A DNA stretch of 53,053 bases. Origin: Photobacterium phosphoreum (lineage in GTDB: Bacteria > Pseudomonadota > Gammaproteobacteria > Enterobacterales > Vibrionaceae). The first letter of the stretch is position 1; each line of letters begins with the position of its first letter. Positions 18,218-26,884 of this stretch are shown here, piece by piece. The notes beneath the pieces are model-generated. The model was not told the origin of the DNA, ran no database searches, and saw only the letters and a program-made list of their open reading frames with translations. Position numbers and translations under genes: made by a program. Location of the stretch: contig NZ_MSCQ01000001.1 of assembly GCF_002954725.1 (NCBI RefSeq), positions 1,474,003 to 1,527,055 on the forward strand, in the 5' to 3' direction.

Positions 18218-19594
18218 ATGAACGTTACGACTTCTATGCTAGTTCTGGCTATCAGTGCTAGCGCGATAACACCTGCAACTCTGTTTGCTGCCCCACTCAC
18301 CACATCAATTGAAAAAACGGAACAACAACTTGCACAGCTGATCACAGTTGCAATTAAGAGCGATGCCAATATGGCTCAAATTAACGCTCAGCAACACGCT
18401 ATGCTCGAAACCAGTTTAGGCTCGAATAGTTTACCTGATCCCAAATTAAAACTTGGCATTGGTGGTTTACCCACTGACAGTTTTTCTATTAACAAAGATC
18501 CAATGACAACGCTATCTATCGGTTTAATGCAACAATTTGACCGTGGTAATACGCTTGATTTGCAACAACAAAAAGGTGATATTCAAGCTAACGCAATCGG
18601 TATTCAACAAGCAGTTCGTGAACTTGATATCACCAATAAAATGACGCAATTATGGTTAGAGTTGGGCTATCAACAATCGGTTTATCGTGTATTACAACGT
18701 AATCATCGCCTTGTAACAGAGCTGGCTAACTTCACCAGCACTAACTACGCTATCGGTAGTGGTGAAGCTCAAGATTTACTCCAAGTAAAACTGCAAGTAG
18801 TTAAAATCGAAGATAAATTACAAACAAACCTGCAAACACAACATCGCATCATGGCACAACTGTCAGAGTGGCTTGGGGCTGATTGGCTCACAAACAAAAC
18901 CATTATCCAAGCATCTAACCAATTATCTTGGCAGCAGCTTAATCAATTAATGCCACGTTTAACTGCCACAACACAACATTATTCATTGCTAAAACAACAC
19001 CCAATGGTACAGATTGCCAATAGTGCTATTTCTGCTAATGAAACCCAAGTTTCCATCGCCCAACAAGCCTATAAACCTCAATTTGGCCTTGAAGTTATGT
19101 ATGCCTCTCGCCAAGCCAATGGTATGTCGGGTAAACCTGCATCTGATCTAGTTAGTGCTTATATCACCATGGATCTGCCACTGTTTACTAATAACCGTCA
19201 AGATCATCATTATGCGGCAGCACAATACCAAGTCGGTGCAGCAAAATCACAACGTGACCTACTGCTAAATCAAATGAATGCCAAAGTAAATGCCTTACTG
19301 GTTGAGCACGATAATTTAAGCCAACGATTATCACGCTATACAGATAGCCTCCTTAGCCAAGCGAAAGCACGTACACAGGCAGTAGAACGTGGTTATCAAA
19401 ATAATACTGCACAGTTTAATAATGTTATTGCCGCCGCAACCGATGAACTGGCTTTAGTCATCGAACAGGCGCGTGTCATTACCGATTTAAACATTACTAA
19501 CAGTAACTTAGCCGCATTAATTAATGGCTTTGATATTCAACCGTTCTCATTGCAGCTTCAGCAATCAACAACGATAAATAATCACAATCAATAA
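18218..19594 (+). CDS. cusC: Outer-membrane efflux protein, TolC/CusC family
   Basis: 458-residue outer-membrane channel of a heavy-metal RND pump. A signal peptide ends near residue 25 (LFAAP). The rest is largely helical and glutamine-rich, with two repeated halves as in TolC-family proteins. Features include LPDPKLKLGIGGLP near the N-terminus and FTSTNYAIGSGEAQDLLQ in the first helical hairpin. ATG at 18218 is preferred (GGA at 18208-18210) over an in-frame TTG four codons earlier. The order CusC-CusB-CusA with short gaps identifies its partners. The symbol is by analogy with E. coli. Confidence 0.86.
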   Translation: MNVTTSMLVLAISASAITPATLFAAPLTTSIEKTEQQLAQLITVAIKSDANMAQINAQQHAMLETSLGSNSLPDPKLKLGIGGLPTDSFSINKDPMTTLSIGLMQQFDRGNTLDLQQQKGDIQANAIGIQQAVRELDITNKMTQLWLELGYQQSVYRVLQRNHRLVTELANFTSTNYAIGSGEAQDLLQVKLQVVKIEDKLQTNLQTQHRIMAQLSEWLGADWLTNKTIIQASNQLSWQQLNQLMPRLTATTQHYSLLKQHPMVQIANSAISANETQVSIAQQAYKPQFGLEVMYASRQANGMSGKPASDLVSAYITMDLPLFTNNRQDHHYAAAQYQVGAAKSQRDLLLNQMNAKVNALLVEHDNLSQRLSRYTDSLLSQAKARTQAVERGYQNNTAQFNNVIAAATDELALVIEQARVITDLNITNSNLAALINGFDIQPFSLQLQQSTTINNHNQ

Positions 19595-19606
19595 GTAGGT
19601 CACATC

Positions 19607-21328
19607 ATGACGTCAAAAAATACCGTTAAAATTGCCACTGTTGCCTTACTTATTGGTACTGCTATTGGTGTTACTTTTACACATTACATGCCAACTCATT
19701 CAGCATCTATGCCTATGGCTGAAACAACAACAGCCAATAATGAGCCACTGTATTGGGTTGCTCCTATGGATCCCAATTACCAACGCGATAAACCCGGTAA
19801 ATCGCCAATGGGGATGGACTTAATTCCTGTTTATGCCGAAAAAGACGCAGCAAAAAAAAATGTTGCTGGTACGGTTATTATTGATGCCGCCGTTGAAAAT
19901 AACTTAGGCGTAAAAACAGCAGCAGTGATTAAACAAAAACTATCGCCAAAAATAGATACCATTGGCTATGTTGCCTTTGACGAAAGTCATCTTTGGCAAA
20001 CCAATATTCGAGTAAGTGGTTGGATCCAAAAGTTATACGTCAATGCGGTTGGTGAGCAAGTTAATCAAGGCGATGTATTGTTTACCCTTTACTCACCAGA
20101 ACTCGTCAAATCCCAACAAGAATTACTCAATGCTTATCGCACCGGTCGAAGTGGATTAATGCAAGGTGCGCGAGATCGATTAGCCGCTCTTGGCGTTGAT
20201 AAGCAACAAATCGAACATATTATCAAAACAGGAAAAGCCACCAAAACCATCGAAGTGAAAGCTATCGCTGATGGCGTTATTGCGAGTTTAAACGTCCGTG
20301 AAGGTGGTTATCTATCCCCAGCGCAAGCGGCTATCAGTGCCGGTCCACTTAATGAAGTCTGGGTTAATGCCGAAATATTTGAACGCCAAGCACACTGGAT
20401 AACCACTGACAGTAAAGCCACTATGACATTAGATGCAATCCCCGGTCAGCAATGGCAAGGTAAGGTCGATTATGTTTACCCTATTTTAGATCCTAAAACA
20501 CGTACATTACGGATGCGGTTAAAGTTTGCTAATCATAATAATCAATTAAAGCCAAATATGTTTGCCAATATCACCTTAACGCCGACCACTGATAAACCAG
20601 TACTGACGGTTCCGACCCAAGCTATTATTCGATCAGGAGATATGACCCGTGTTGTATTAGCTGAAGGAAATGGTAAATACCGTTCGGCAAAGATCAATAT
20701 TGGCCGCGAAGCAAATGATCGGGTTGAAGTACTTGCTGGATTAACCACAGCCGATCGTATTGTCACCTCTGCACAATTTATGCTTGATTCAGAATCAAGT
20801 AAAAGTGCCGATCTCTCGCGTATTAATGGTGTCGACAATGTCGATCAACACCCTATCGTCACTTGGGCCAAAGGTGAGATCACGGCGATCAATAGCGATC
20901 AAGGCATCTTAACCATCAACCACCAGCCCGTCAGTGCTTGGAATTGGCCAGCAATGACAATGGATTTTAAAGTCAATCAAACACTTACGATTAACGATCT
21001 CATCGTTGGTCAACAAATTAAATTTGAAATTCAAAAAACAGCTAATAATCAGTATCAAGTTATTGATTATAAAAAAGACACGTCCAAAATGATCAATGAG
21101 ATTTGGGTCAATGGCAATATCTCAATGTTAATGGCTGATTTTAATATGATCACCGTAAACCACCAACCCGTTCCCGAATGGCAATGGCCCGCGGGTGAAA
21201 TGAACTTTACCGTCAGTGACACCATTGTATTAAGTGATTTTAAACAGGATCAACCGGTGCGATTTAAACTGGTTAAAAATGGCAGCGATTATATTCTGCA
21301 AGATCTTAAACCAATGGAGAATAAATAA
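19607..21328 (+). CDS. cusB: RND adaptor CusB with two C-terminal CusF-like domains
   Basis: 573-residue periplasmic adaptor that links CusA to CusC and hands over Cu(I)/Ag(I). Order: N-terminal membrane anchor; heavy-metal-binding segment with YWVAPMDP and SPMGMDLIPVY near residues 48-78; barrel-sandwich, hairpin and beta-barrel domains to about 400; then two CusF-like OB domains (about 417-490 and 497-573). The first has NHQPVSAWNWPAMTMDF with the expected His, Trp and two Met ligands. The second reads NHQPVPEWQWPAGEMNF, with Gly in place of the first Met. E. coli encodes CusF as a separate protein, so this is a fusion plus duplication. It ends overlapping the cusA ATG by one base. Confidence 0.92.
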   Translation: MTSKNTVKIATVALLIGTAIGVTFTHYMPTHSASMPMAETTTANNEPLYWVAPMDPNYQRDKPGKSPMGMDLIPVYAEKDAAKKNVAGTVIIDAAVENNLGVKTAAVIKQKLSPKIDTIGYVAFDESHLWQTNIRVSGWIQKLYVNAVGEQVNQGDVLFTLYSPELVKSQQELLNAYRTGRSGLMQGARDRLAALGVDKQQIEHIIKTGKATKTIEVKAIADGVIASLNVREGGYLSPAQAAISAGPLNEVWVNAEIFERQAHWITTDSKATMTLDAIPGQQWQGKVDYVYPILDPKTRTLRMRLKFANHNNQLKPNMFANITLTPTTDKPVLTVPTQAIIRSGDMTRVVLAEGNGKYRSAKINIGREANDRVEVLAGLTTADRIVTSAQFMLDSESSKSADLSRINGVDNVDQHPIVTWAKGEITAINSDQGILTINHQPVSAWNWPAMTMDFKVNQTLTINDLIVGQQIKFEIQKTANNQYQVIDYKKDTSKMINEIWVNGNISMLMADFNMITVNHQPVPEWQWPAGEMNFTVSDTIVLSDFKQDQPVRFKLVKNGSDYILQDLKPMENK

Positions 21329-24300
21329 TGATCCCTGCTATTATTCGTTGGTCAATCAATAACCGTTTATTGGTATTAATTGCAGCCTTATTTTTAACCA
21401 TTGGTGGCTTATACAGCGTTAAAAATACTCCCGTCGATGCCCTACCGGATCTGTCTGATGTTCAAGTCATCATTAAGACCAGCTACCCAGGTCAAGCACC
21501 ACAAGTAGTTGAAGATCAAGTCACTTACCCATTAACGACAGCCATGTTAGCCGTACCTGGCGCTGAAACTGTCCGTGGTTATTCTTTCTTTGGCGATTCC
21601 TATGTCTACATTATCTTTAACGATAAAACAGATATGTATTGGGCTCGCTCTCGAGTATTAGAATATTTAAGCCAAGTTGCGCCTAAATTACCCGCCAATG
21701 CTAAACCGACATTAGGTCCAGATGCTACTGGGGTCGGCTGGATTTATAGCTATGTATTACAAGATAAAACAGGTAAACACGATCTAGCACAATTGCGTAG
21801 TTTACAAGATTGGTTTCTAAAATATGAACTCCAAACCGTCGCAGGTGTTTCTGAAGTTGCAACAGTTGGAGGCATGGTTAAACAATACCAAGTTCAAATA
21901 GATCCCTCTAAACTGCGGGCGTATAACCTTACTTTACAGCAAGTTAATATGGCAATTCAAAACGGTAACCAAGAAACAGGTGCCTCCGTTATTGAAATGG
22001 CTGAAGCTGAACATATGGTGCGTACCACGGGCTATTTAACCAATATTGAAGATATAAAATCATTACCACTTAAAGTCACTGAAAATGGTACACCCCTGTT
22101 ATTAGGAGATATTGCAGATATCAATCTTGGCCCACAAATGCGCCGAGGTATTTCTGAATTTAATGGTGAAGGTGAAGCTGTCGGCGGCGTTATTGTGATG
22201 CGTTTTGGTGAAAATGCGAGTCAAGTGATCACCAATCTCAAAACAAAACTAGCACAATTACAACGTGGATTACCTGAAGGTGTTGAAATTGTTGCGACTT
22301 ATGATCGCTCAACTTTAATTGACCATGCAGTTAAAAATCTTTGGCAAAAGCTCGCTGAAGAATTCCTTGTCGTTGCTATCGTCTGTGCTTTATTTTTATT
22401 CCACATTCGTTCTTCATTAGTAATTGCGATTAGCTTACCGATTGGTATTTTATCCGCCTTTATCATCATGCATTGGCAAGGTATCAATGCCAATATCATG
22501 TCATTAGGTGGTATTGCTATTGCAATCGGCGCGATGGTTGATGGTGCGATTGTAATGATAGAAAACGTTCATAAACATATTGAACGTACACCTCTCACCG
22601 ATGAAAACCGTTGGCAAGTGATAGGAAAAGCGGCTGAAGAAGTTGGTACGCCACTGTTTTTCTCATTAATGATCATTACATTAAGTTTTGTGCCAGTATT
22701 TGCACTGGAAGGACAAGAAGGCAAAATGTTCTCGCCATTAGCATTTACGAAAACGTATGCCATGGCAGCAGCGGCAGGTTTAGCCATTACGTTAGTTCCC
22801 GTGTTAATGGGCTATTTTGTTCGAGGAAAGATTTTACCTGAACATAAAAACCCCGTGAACCGTGCCGTGATTGCACTCTATCGACCATTGTTGAATGTAA
22901 GTCTTAAATTCCCTAAAACAATTATCGTGATTGCGCTTTGCTTAATGGCATCGTCTTACTATCCATTAACAAAACTTGGTAGTGAATTCATTCCACCGTT
23001 AGATGAAGGTGATTTGATGTATATGCCAACCACCTATCCAGGGATATCGATTGGTAAAGCACGCCAGTTATTACAGCAAACCAATAAATTGATCAAAACC
23101 GTCCCTGAAGTCGCAACAGTTTGGGGTAAAGTCGGTCGTGCCGATACCGCGACGGATCCAGCGCCATTAACCATGATAGAAACGGTGATCCAATTCAAAC
23201 CACGCGATCAATGGCGAGAAGGTGTCACGATTGAATCGTTACGTAAGCAATTAGATCAATTAATTCAATTTCCAGGCTTAACTAACGCTTGGGTAATGCC
23301 AATCAAAACGCGGATTGATATGTTAGCGACGGGGATCAAAACCCCTATCGGGATCAAAATCGCAGGTCCCGATCTGAAAGTGATCGAAAAGATCGGATCA
23401 GAGCTTGAACCTATTTTAAATAACATCACTGGCACTACCTCTGTTTATGCTGAGCGTGTTGCCGGTGGGCGTTATGTTACCGTTGATATTAATCGTCGCC
23501 AAGCGGCTCGCTATGGACTGGCAATTAAAGATGTTCAGCAAATCGTTTCTACTGCAGTCGGTGGGATGAATGTTGGTGAAACTATTGAAGGCTTAGAGCG
23601 TTATCCGATTAATGTTCGCTATCCGCAATCCTACCGTGATTCAGCCGCGAAACTAAAAGATCTGCCATTAATTACCCCTAATGGTGCACGTATCGCATTA
23701 GCTGATGTTGCTGATATTCGTTATGAAGATGGTCCACCAATGATTAAAACCGAAAATGCACGTCCAAATGGATGGGTATTTGTCGATATTGAACAGCGTG
23801 ATTTAGGCTCTTATGTTAGCGAAGCACAACAAGTGGTTGCCGAACAATTGCAACTACCTGCTGGCTATTCATTAGCGTGGTCAGGTCAATATGAATATAT
23901 GGAGCGAGCAAAAGCCCGTCTGAGTATTGTCACACCAATTACCCTTGTCATTATTATGCTGCTGCTCTATTTCAGTTTCCGCCGCCTACAAGAGATGTTC
24001 ATTATTATGGCAACCCTACCATTAGCGATGGTCGGTGGTTTATGGCTAATGCTCATCCTTGGGTTTAATTTCTCTATCGCTGTCGGGGTCGGTTTTATCG
24101 CTCTTTCTGGTGTAGCGGTTGAAATTGGCGTGATTATGTTGGTGTACCTCAATCAGTCATGGGATTTTAAAAAGCAAGATGCACAAGATCAACAGCGCCA
24201 ATTAACTGCTGATGATTTACAACAAGCGATTAGCGAAGGTGCCGGATTACGGGTACGCCCAGTAATGATGACGGTATTAACCGTTATCATTGGTTTAATC

Positions 24301-24540
24301 CCAATTATGTATGGTTCAGGTACGGGTTCAGAAGTGATGCAACGTATTGCGGCACCGATGATTGGCGGTATGTCATCTGCACTTTTACTAACGTTATTAG
24401 TGCTTCCTGCCATTTTCAAACTTTGGAAAAGTCGCGAACTTAATACCAATACCAATACCAATACCAATACCAATACCAATACCAATACCAATACCAATAC
24501 CACAGCATCATTAAATTCATCATCAATTACAAAGGAATGA
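21328..24540 (+). CDS. cusA: Copper/silver efflux RND pump, CusA family
   Basis: 1070-residue inner-membrane proton-driven pump of the heavy-metal RND group, with twelve expected spans and two large periplasmic loops. Recognisable segments are the N-terminal NNRLLVLIAALFLTIGGLY, the proton-relay segment GAMVDGAIVMIENVHKH in the fourth span, and the LGSEFIPPLDEGDLMYMP start of the second half, shared with CusA. Start ATG overlaps the cusB stop by one base. The C-terminal tail after the last span contains ten Asn-Thr pairs encoded by a perfect hexamer repeat, a local expansion not needed for transport. The cupredoxin gene begins four bases after its stop. Confidence 0.95.
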   Translation: MIPAIIRWSINNRLLVLIAALFLTIGGLYSVKNTPVDALPDLSDVQVIIKTSYPGQAPQVVEDQVTYPLTTAMLAVPGAETVRGYSFFGDSYVYIIFNDKTDMYWARSRVLEYLSQVAPKLPANAKPTLGPDATGVGWIYSYVLQDKTGKHDLAQLRSLQDWFLKYELQTVAGVSEVATVGGMVKQYQVQIDPSKLRAYNLTLQQVNMAIQNGNQETGASVIEMAEAEHMVRTTGYLTNIEDIKSLPLKVTENGTPLLLGDIADINLGPQMRRGISEFNGEGEAVGGVIVMRFGENASQVITNLKTKLAQLQRGLPEGVEIVATYDRSTLIDHAVKNLWQKLAEEFLVVAIVCALFLFHIRSSLVIAISLPIGILSAFIIMHWQGINANIMSLGGIAIAIGAMVDGAIVMIENVHKHIERTPLTDENRWQVIGKAAEEVGTPLFFSLMIITLSFVPVFALEGQEGKMFSPLAFTKTYAMAAAAGLAITLVPVLMGYFVRGKILPEHKNPVNRAVIALYRPLLNVSLKFPKTIIVIALCLMASSYYPLTKLGSEFIPPLDEGDLMYMPTTYPGISIGKARQLLQQTNKLIKTVPEVATVWGKVGRADTATDPAPLTMIETVIQFKPRDQWREGVTIESLRKQLDQLIQFPGLTNAWVMPIKTRIDMLATGIKTPIGIKIAGPDLKVIEKIGSELEPILNNITGTTSVYAERVAGGRYVTVDINRRQAARYGLAIKDVQQIVSTAVGGMNVGETIEGLERYPINVRYPQSYRDSAAKLKDLPLITPNGARIALADVADIRYEDGPPMIKTENARPNGWVFVDIEQRDLGSYVSEAQQVVAEQLQLPAGYSLAWSGQYEYMERAKARLSIVTPITLVIIMLLLYFSFRRLQEMFIIMATLPLAMVGGLWLMLILGFNFSIAVGVGFIALSGVAVEIGVIMLVYLNQSWDFKKQDAQDQQRQLTADDLQQAISEGAGLRVRPVMMTVLTVIIGLIPIMYGSGTGSEVMQRIAAPMIGGMSSALLLTLLVLPAIFKLWKSRELNTNTNTNTNTNTNTNTNTNTTASLNSSSITKE
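24442..24501 (+). repeat. (AATACC)10 hexanucleotide repeat inside cusA
   Basis: Ten perfect copies of AATACC over 60 bases, encoding (Asn-Thr)10 in the cytoplasmic C-terminal tail. Because the unit is six bases, copy-number changes would alter tail length without shifting the frame. On the opposite strand it creates a spurious Leu-Val ORF. Confidence 0.98.
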
Positions 24541-24543
24541 ATC

Positions 24544-25149
24544 ATGAAAAAAACACTGCTTATTTTAGCGATGGCCTTAACAACCACAAACGCCATTGCT
24601 GCTATGGATCACTCAACGATGGATCATAGTGGTATGGATCACTCACAAATGGGCGCCACTGAAATGGACCATAGCGGTATGGACCACTCACAAATGGATA
24701 CCACTAAAATGGACCATAGTGGTATGGACCACTCACAAATGGACACCACTAAAATGGACCATCAGATGATGAATATGAAAAGTATGTCTGATGTGGGTAT
24801 GCCTGCGGCAGGTTCAAAACCCGATAAAGTGGCCTATGTCATTCTCTCGGATGATATGCAAATCACCTTCAAACAACCTGTCGATATCAAACCTAATGAT
24901 GTGGTGCAATTTGTCGTTATCAACCAAGGTAAAATGGCGCACGAATTTTCAATTGGCTCTCCACAAGAGCAAGCACAATATCGAAAGATGACGAAAGATC
25001 ATCAAGCTGATAATGGCAATACCGTCACCATCGCCCCAGGAAAAGCCAAGCAGGTATTATGGCACTTCCACGGCAGTAACAAAGTAGAGCTTGCTTGTAA
25101 TATGGCAGGACATGCCGATGCTGGAATGACGAAAACAATTACGTTGTAG
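24544..25149 (+). CDS. Periplasmic cupredoxin with MDHSGM metal-binding repeats
   Basis: 201 residues. A signal peptide ends near residue 20. Residues 21-80 are a Met/His/Asp-rich region with repeated MDHS(G/Q)M units, about two and a half copies of a 45-base DNA repeat. The C-terminal cupredoxin domain supplies the type-1 copper ligands: H in MAHEFSIG, then C, H and M in CNMAGHADAGM. This layout resembles CopI-type copper-resistance proteins of Vibrio. It is the last gene of the copper operon, four bases after cusA, and likely buffers or oxidises periplasmic copper. A terminator follows directly. Confidence 0.88.
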   Translation: MKKTLLILAMALTTTNAIAAMDHSTMDHSGMDHSQMGATEMDHSGMDHSQMDTTKMDHSGMDHSQMDTTKMDHQMMNMKSMSDVGMPAAGSKPDKVAYVILSDDMQITFKQPVDIKPNDVVQFVVINQGKMAHEFSIGSPQEQAQYRKMTKDHQADNGNTVTIAPGKAKQVLWHFHGSNKVELACNMAGHADAGMTKTITL

Positions 25150-25174
25150 CAAAGAAGATAATTACAGCTAATAA

Positions 25175-25202
25175 AAAAGCAGCTTCAATAGAAGCTGCTT
25201 TT
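25175..25202. terminator. Bidirectional terminator (copper operon / yehS)
   Basis: AAAAGCAGCTTC (25175-25186) and GAAGCTGCTTTT (25191-25202) form a perfect 12-bp stem with an AATA loop, with A and T runs on the two sides. It serves the convergent cupredoxin and yehS genes. Confidence 0.92.
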
Positions 25203-25226
25203 AATATTTATTTGCAACGAAGACAA

Positions 25227-25718
25227 TTACTTCTCGTCAGTCGTTTCTTCTAATGATTCTACACCACGAAGGTTGATCTGTAGTGCTTGTAAAAAGTTAC
25301 GCAATACTTGATCTTTACACTCACGGTAGTGCTTATGATCCACTTTACGGAAGAAAGCACTTAATTCATGCTTGCTTAAACGAAAATCAACTAACTTCAA
25401 TAAATCAAGCACTTCTTCTGCTTTTAGATTTAGTGCAATTTGTAATTTTTTAAAAATAATATTATTTGTGATTTTCTGCTCTGGCGCAGGCTGGACGCCT
25501 TCTTTTTTACCACGCTTTTGATTAATAAAGCCATTTAAGAAAATAGCAACTTGCTCATCAGAACAGCTTTTATAACCTTCAGCTTCATCGCCTTTTAACC
25601 AGCTACATACTTGCTCACGTGTTACTTCACAGTCAGCAGCAGCGAAAATAGCGATCATCTCACTATCATTTAATTCAAAAGTATAGCGAACACGGCGCAA
25701 AACATCGTTATTAGTCAC
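25227..25718 (-). CDS. yehS: DUF1456 family protein YehS
   Basis: 163-residue cytoplasmic protein of unknown function. It consists of two similar helical DUF1456 repeats: NNDVLRRVRYTFELNDSEM...FLNGFI in the first half and NNIIFKKLQIALNLKAEEV...FLQAL in the second. The sequence and length fit the YehS family of gammaproteobacteria. It is a single gene facing the copper operon, with its own terminator shared with it. There is no sign that it belongs to copper resistance. Confidence 0.9.
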   Translation of the reverse strand: MTNNDVLRRVRYTFELNDSEMIAIFAAADCEVTREQVCSWLKGDEAEGYKSCSDEQVAIFLNGFINQKRGKKEGVQPAPEQKITNNIIFKKLQIALNLKAEEVLDLLKLVDFRLSKHELSAFFRKVDHKHYRECKDQVLRNFLQALQINLRGVESLEETTDEK

Positions 25719-25795
25719 AATTTATCCAATTTAGTATGCTGTCGTTGCAATAACCACAGCGAAATTATCAGCGAAGAATAACAGATAATTCACCG

Positions 25796-26698
25796 CTATT
25801 CACCCGTATCTAGTAGCTTTTGTACATCAACTATGCCAATCATTGCTTTGTTTAATGGATTACTCTCTGCCGTAATTAATAATCGACCCGCGCCATACCA
25901 ATGAATAGCTTCCCATTGCGAGTAAATATCTAACTGCTTATAAATCCCTGTTGACCAATCTGGTTTATTATTCTTCACTTTCACTAGCCAGATAAATGAA
26001 TAGCCTAAGTATTTATTTTTTCGGTAACCAATGAATGCTAACGTTGCTGTTTGAGGATCATAATCAACGCCAGTAATTAAGCCTTTACTTGGGTATTCAG
26101 CCACTGGTTTTACGTGTTGTATTTTATCCGTTTCAGCTGTATTTATTTGATAAAGCTTCGTTTTTTCATCTTTCCAGTTTTTAGTAAATAGCCACAGTTG
26201 ATCGCCAACAACAGTAATCGCCTCACTGTCAAAATTATGCTTATTAAACCAACCTTTTTTAAAATCACTATATTGATAATTTAATACTGCAGTCGGTACT
26301 ACTGCTGGCTGCTGACTAAGCCCCTTTCGCGCGATTTTATAAATCACACCACCTTTACGTTTCGCCAGATTATTACCAATGTCACCAACATATAAAAATT
26401 GCTGATCTTGCGCCAGATCTTCCCAATCGCGATTACGGCTATTATTAATCGTTACTACTTGTGCAATACCCGTTAAATCATGATCTAACCGATAAAGTTT
26501 ATTCTGACCATAAGTATCATTTTGAGTCCAAACGTCACCATCAATAACAGCCAATCCTGATGTTTCGTTTAGATATTTTGGCATATATGCCAAAATATCC
26601 ACATAAAGTGTTTTCCGCACAAAATAAGTAGCGGCCATACTGCATGATGACAATAATAACACTGCTATCAATACAGAAATAATTCTTTTAATTATCAA
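25796..26698 (-). CDS. Putative lipoprotein, beta-propeller-like
   Basis: 300 residues from a TTG start at 26696-26698, which has AGG seven bases upstream. A longer TTG start at 26725 exists but is less well supported. The N-terminus IIKRIISVLIAVLLLSSC ends in a lipobox (LSSC), so the protein should be lipidated by Lgt and anchored in a membrane. The rest has repeated strands with YVGDIGNN, DSEAITVVGDQLWLFTKN and TGVDYDPQTATLAFIGY, the style of a six- or seven-bladed propeller. Function is unknown. The next gene (MltF-like) is divergent, so they may share a promoter region. Confidence 0.72.
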   Translation of the reverse strand: MIIKRIISVLIAVLLLSSCSMAATYFVRKTLYVDILAYMPKYLNETSGLAVIDGDVWTQNDTYGQNKLYRLDHDLTGIAQVVTINNSRNRDWEDLAQDQQFLYVGDIGNNLAKRKGGVIYKIARKGLSQQPAVVPTAVLNYQYSDFKKGWFNKHNFDSEAITVVGDQLWLFTKNWKDEKTKLYQINTAETDKIQHVKPVAEYPSKGLITGVDYDPQTATLAFIGYRKNKYLGYSFIWLVKVKNNKPDWSTGIYKQLDIYSQWEAIHWYGAGRLLITAESNPLNKAMIGIVDVQKLLDTGE

Positions 26699-26884
26699 AT
26701 TATTACCTGTAAAAAAAACCAACAAATAAAAACACTAATTAATTATAATATCATTATATTTACTATATGAAAAACTAGCATAAATCATACAAAAGACCGA
26801 GATAAATAGGAAATTCCCACCATTACCAACCATAATTAATCCCAAACCTATTAATTTACGTTTACTCGGTATGGCAGGTAAATA

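Noticed and set aside
24189..24596. Open frame antisense to the cusA end with a Leu-Val repeat
   Set aside because: The low-complexity sequence is simply the complement of the AATACC repeat; the plus-strand gene is certain.
21328..25149. Copper locus as a recent mobile island
   Set aside because: No integrase, transposase, flanking repeat or clear base-composition break was seen.
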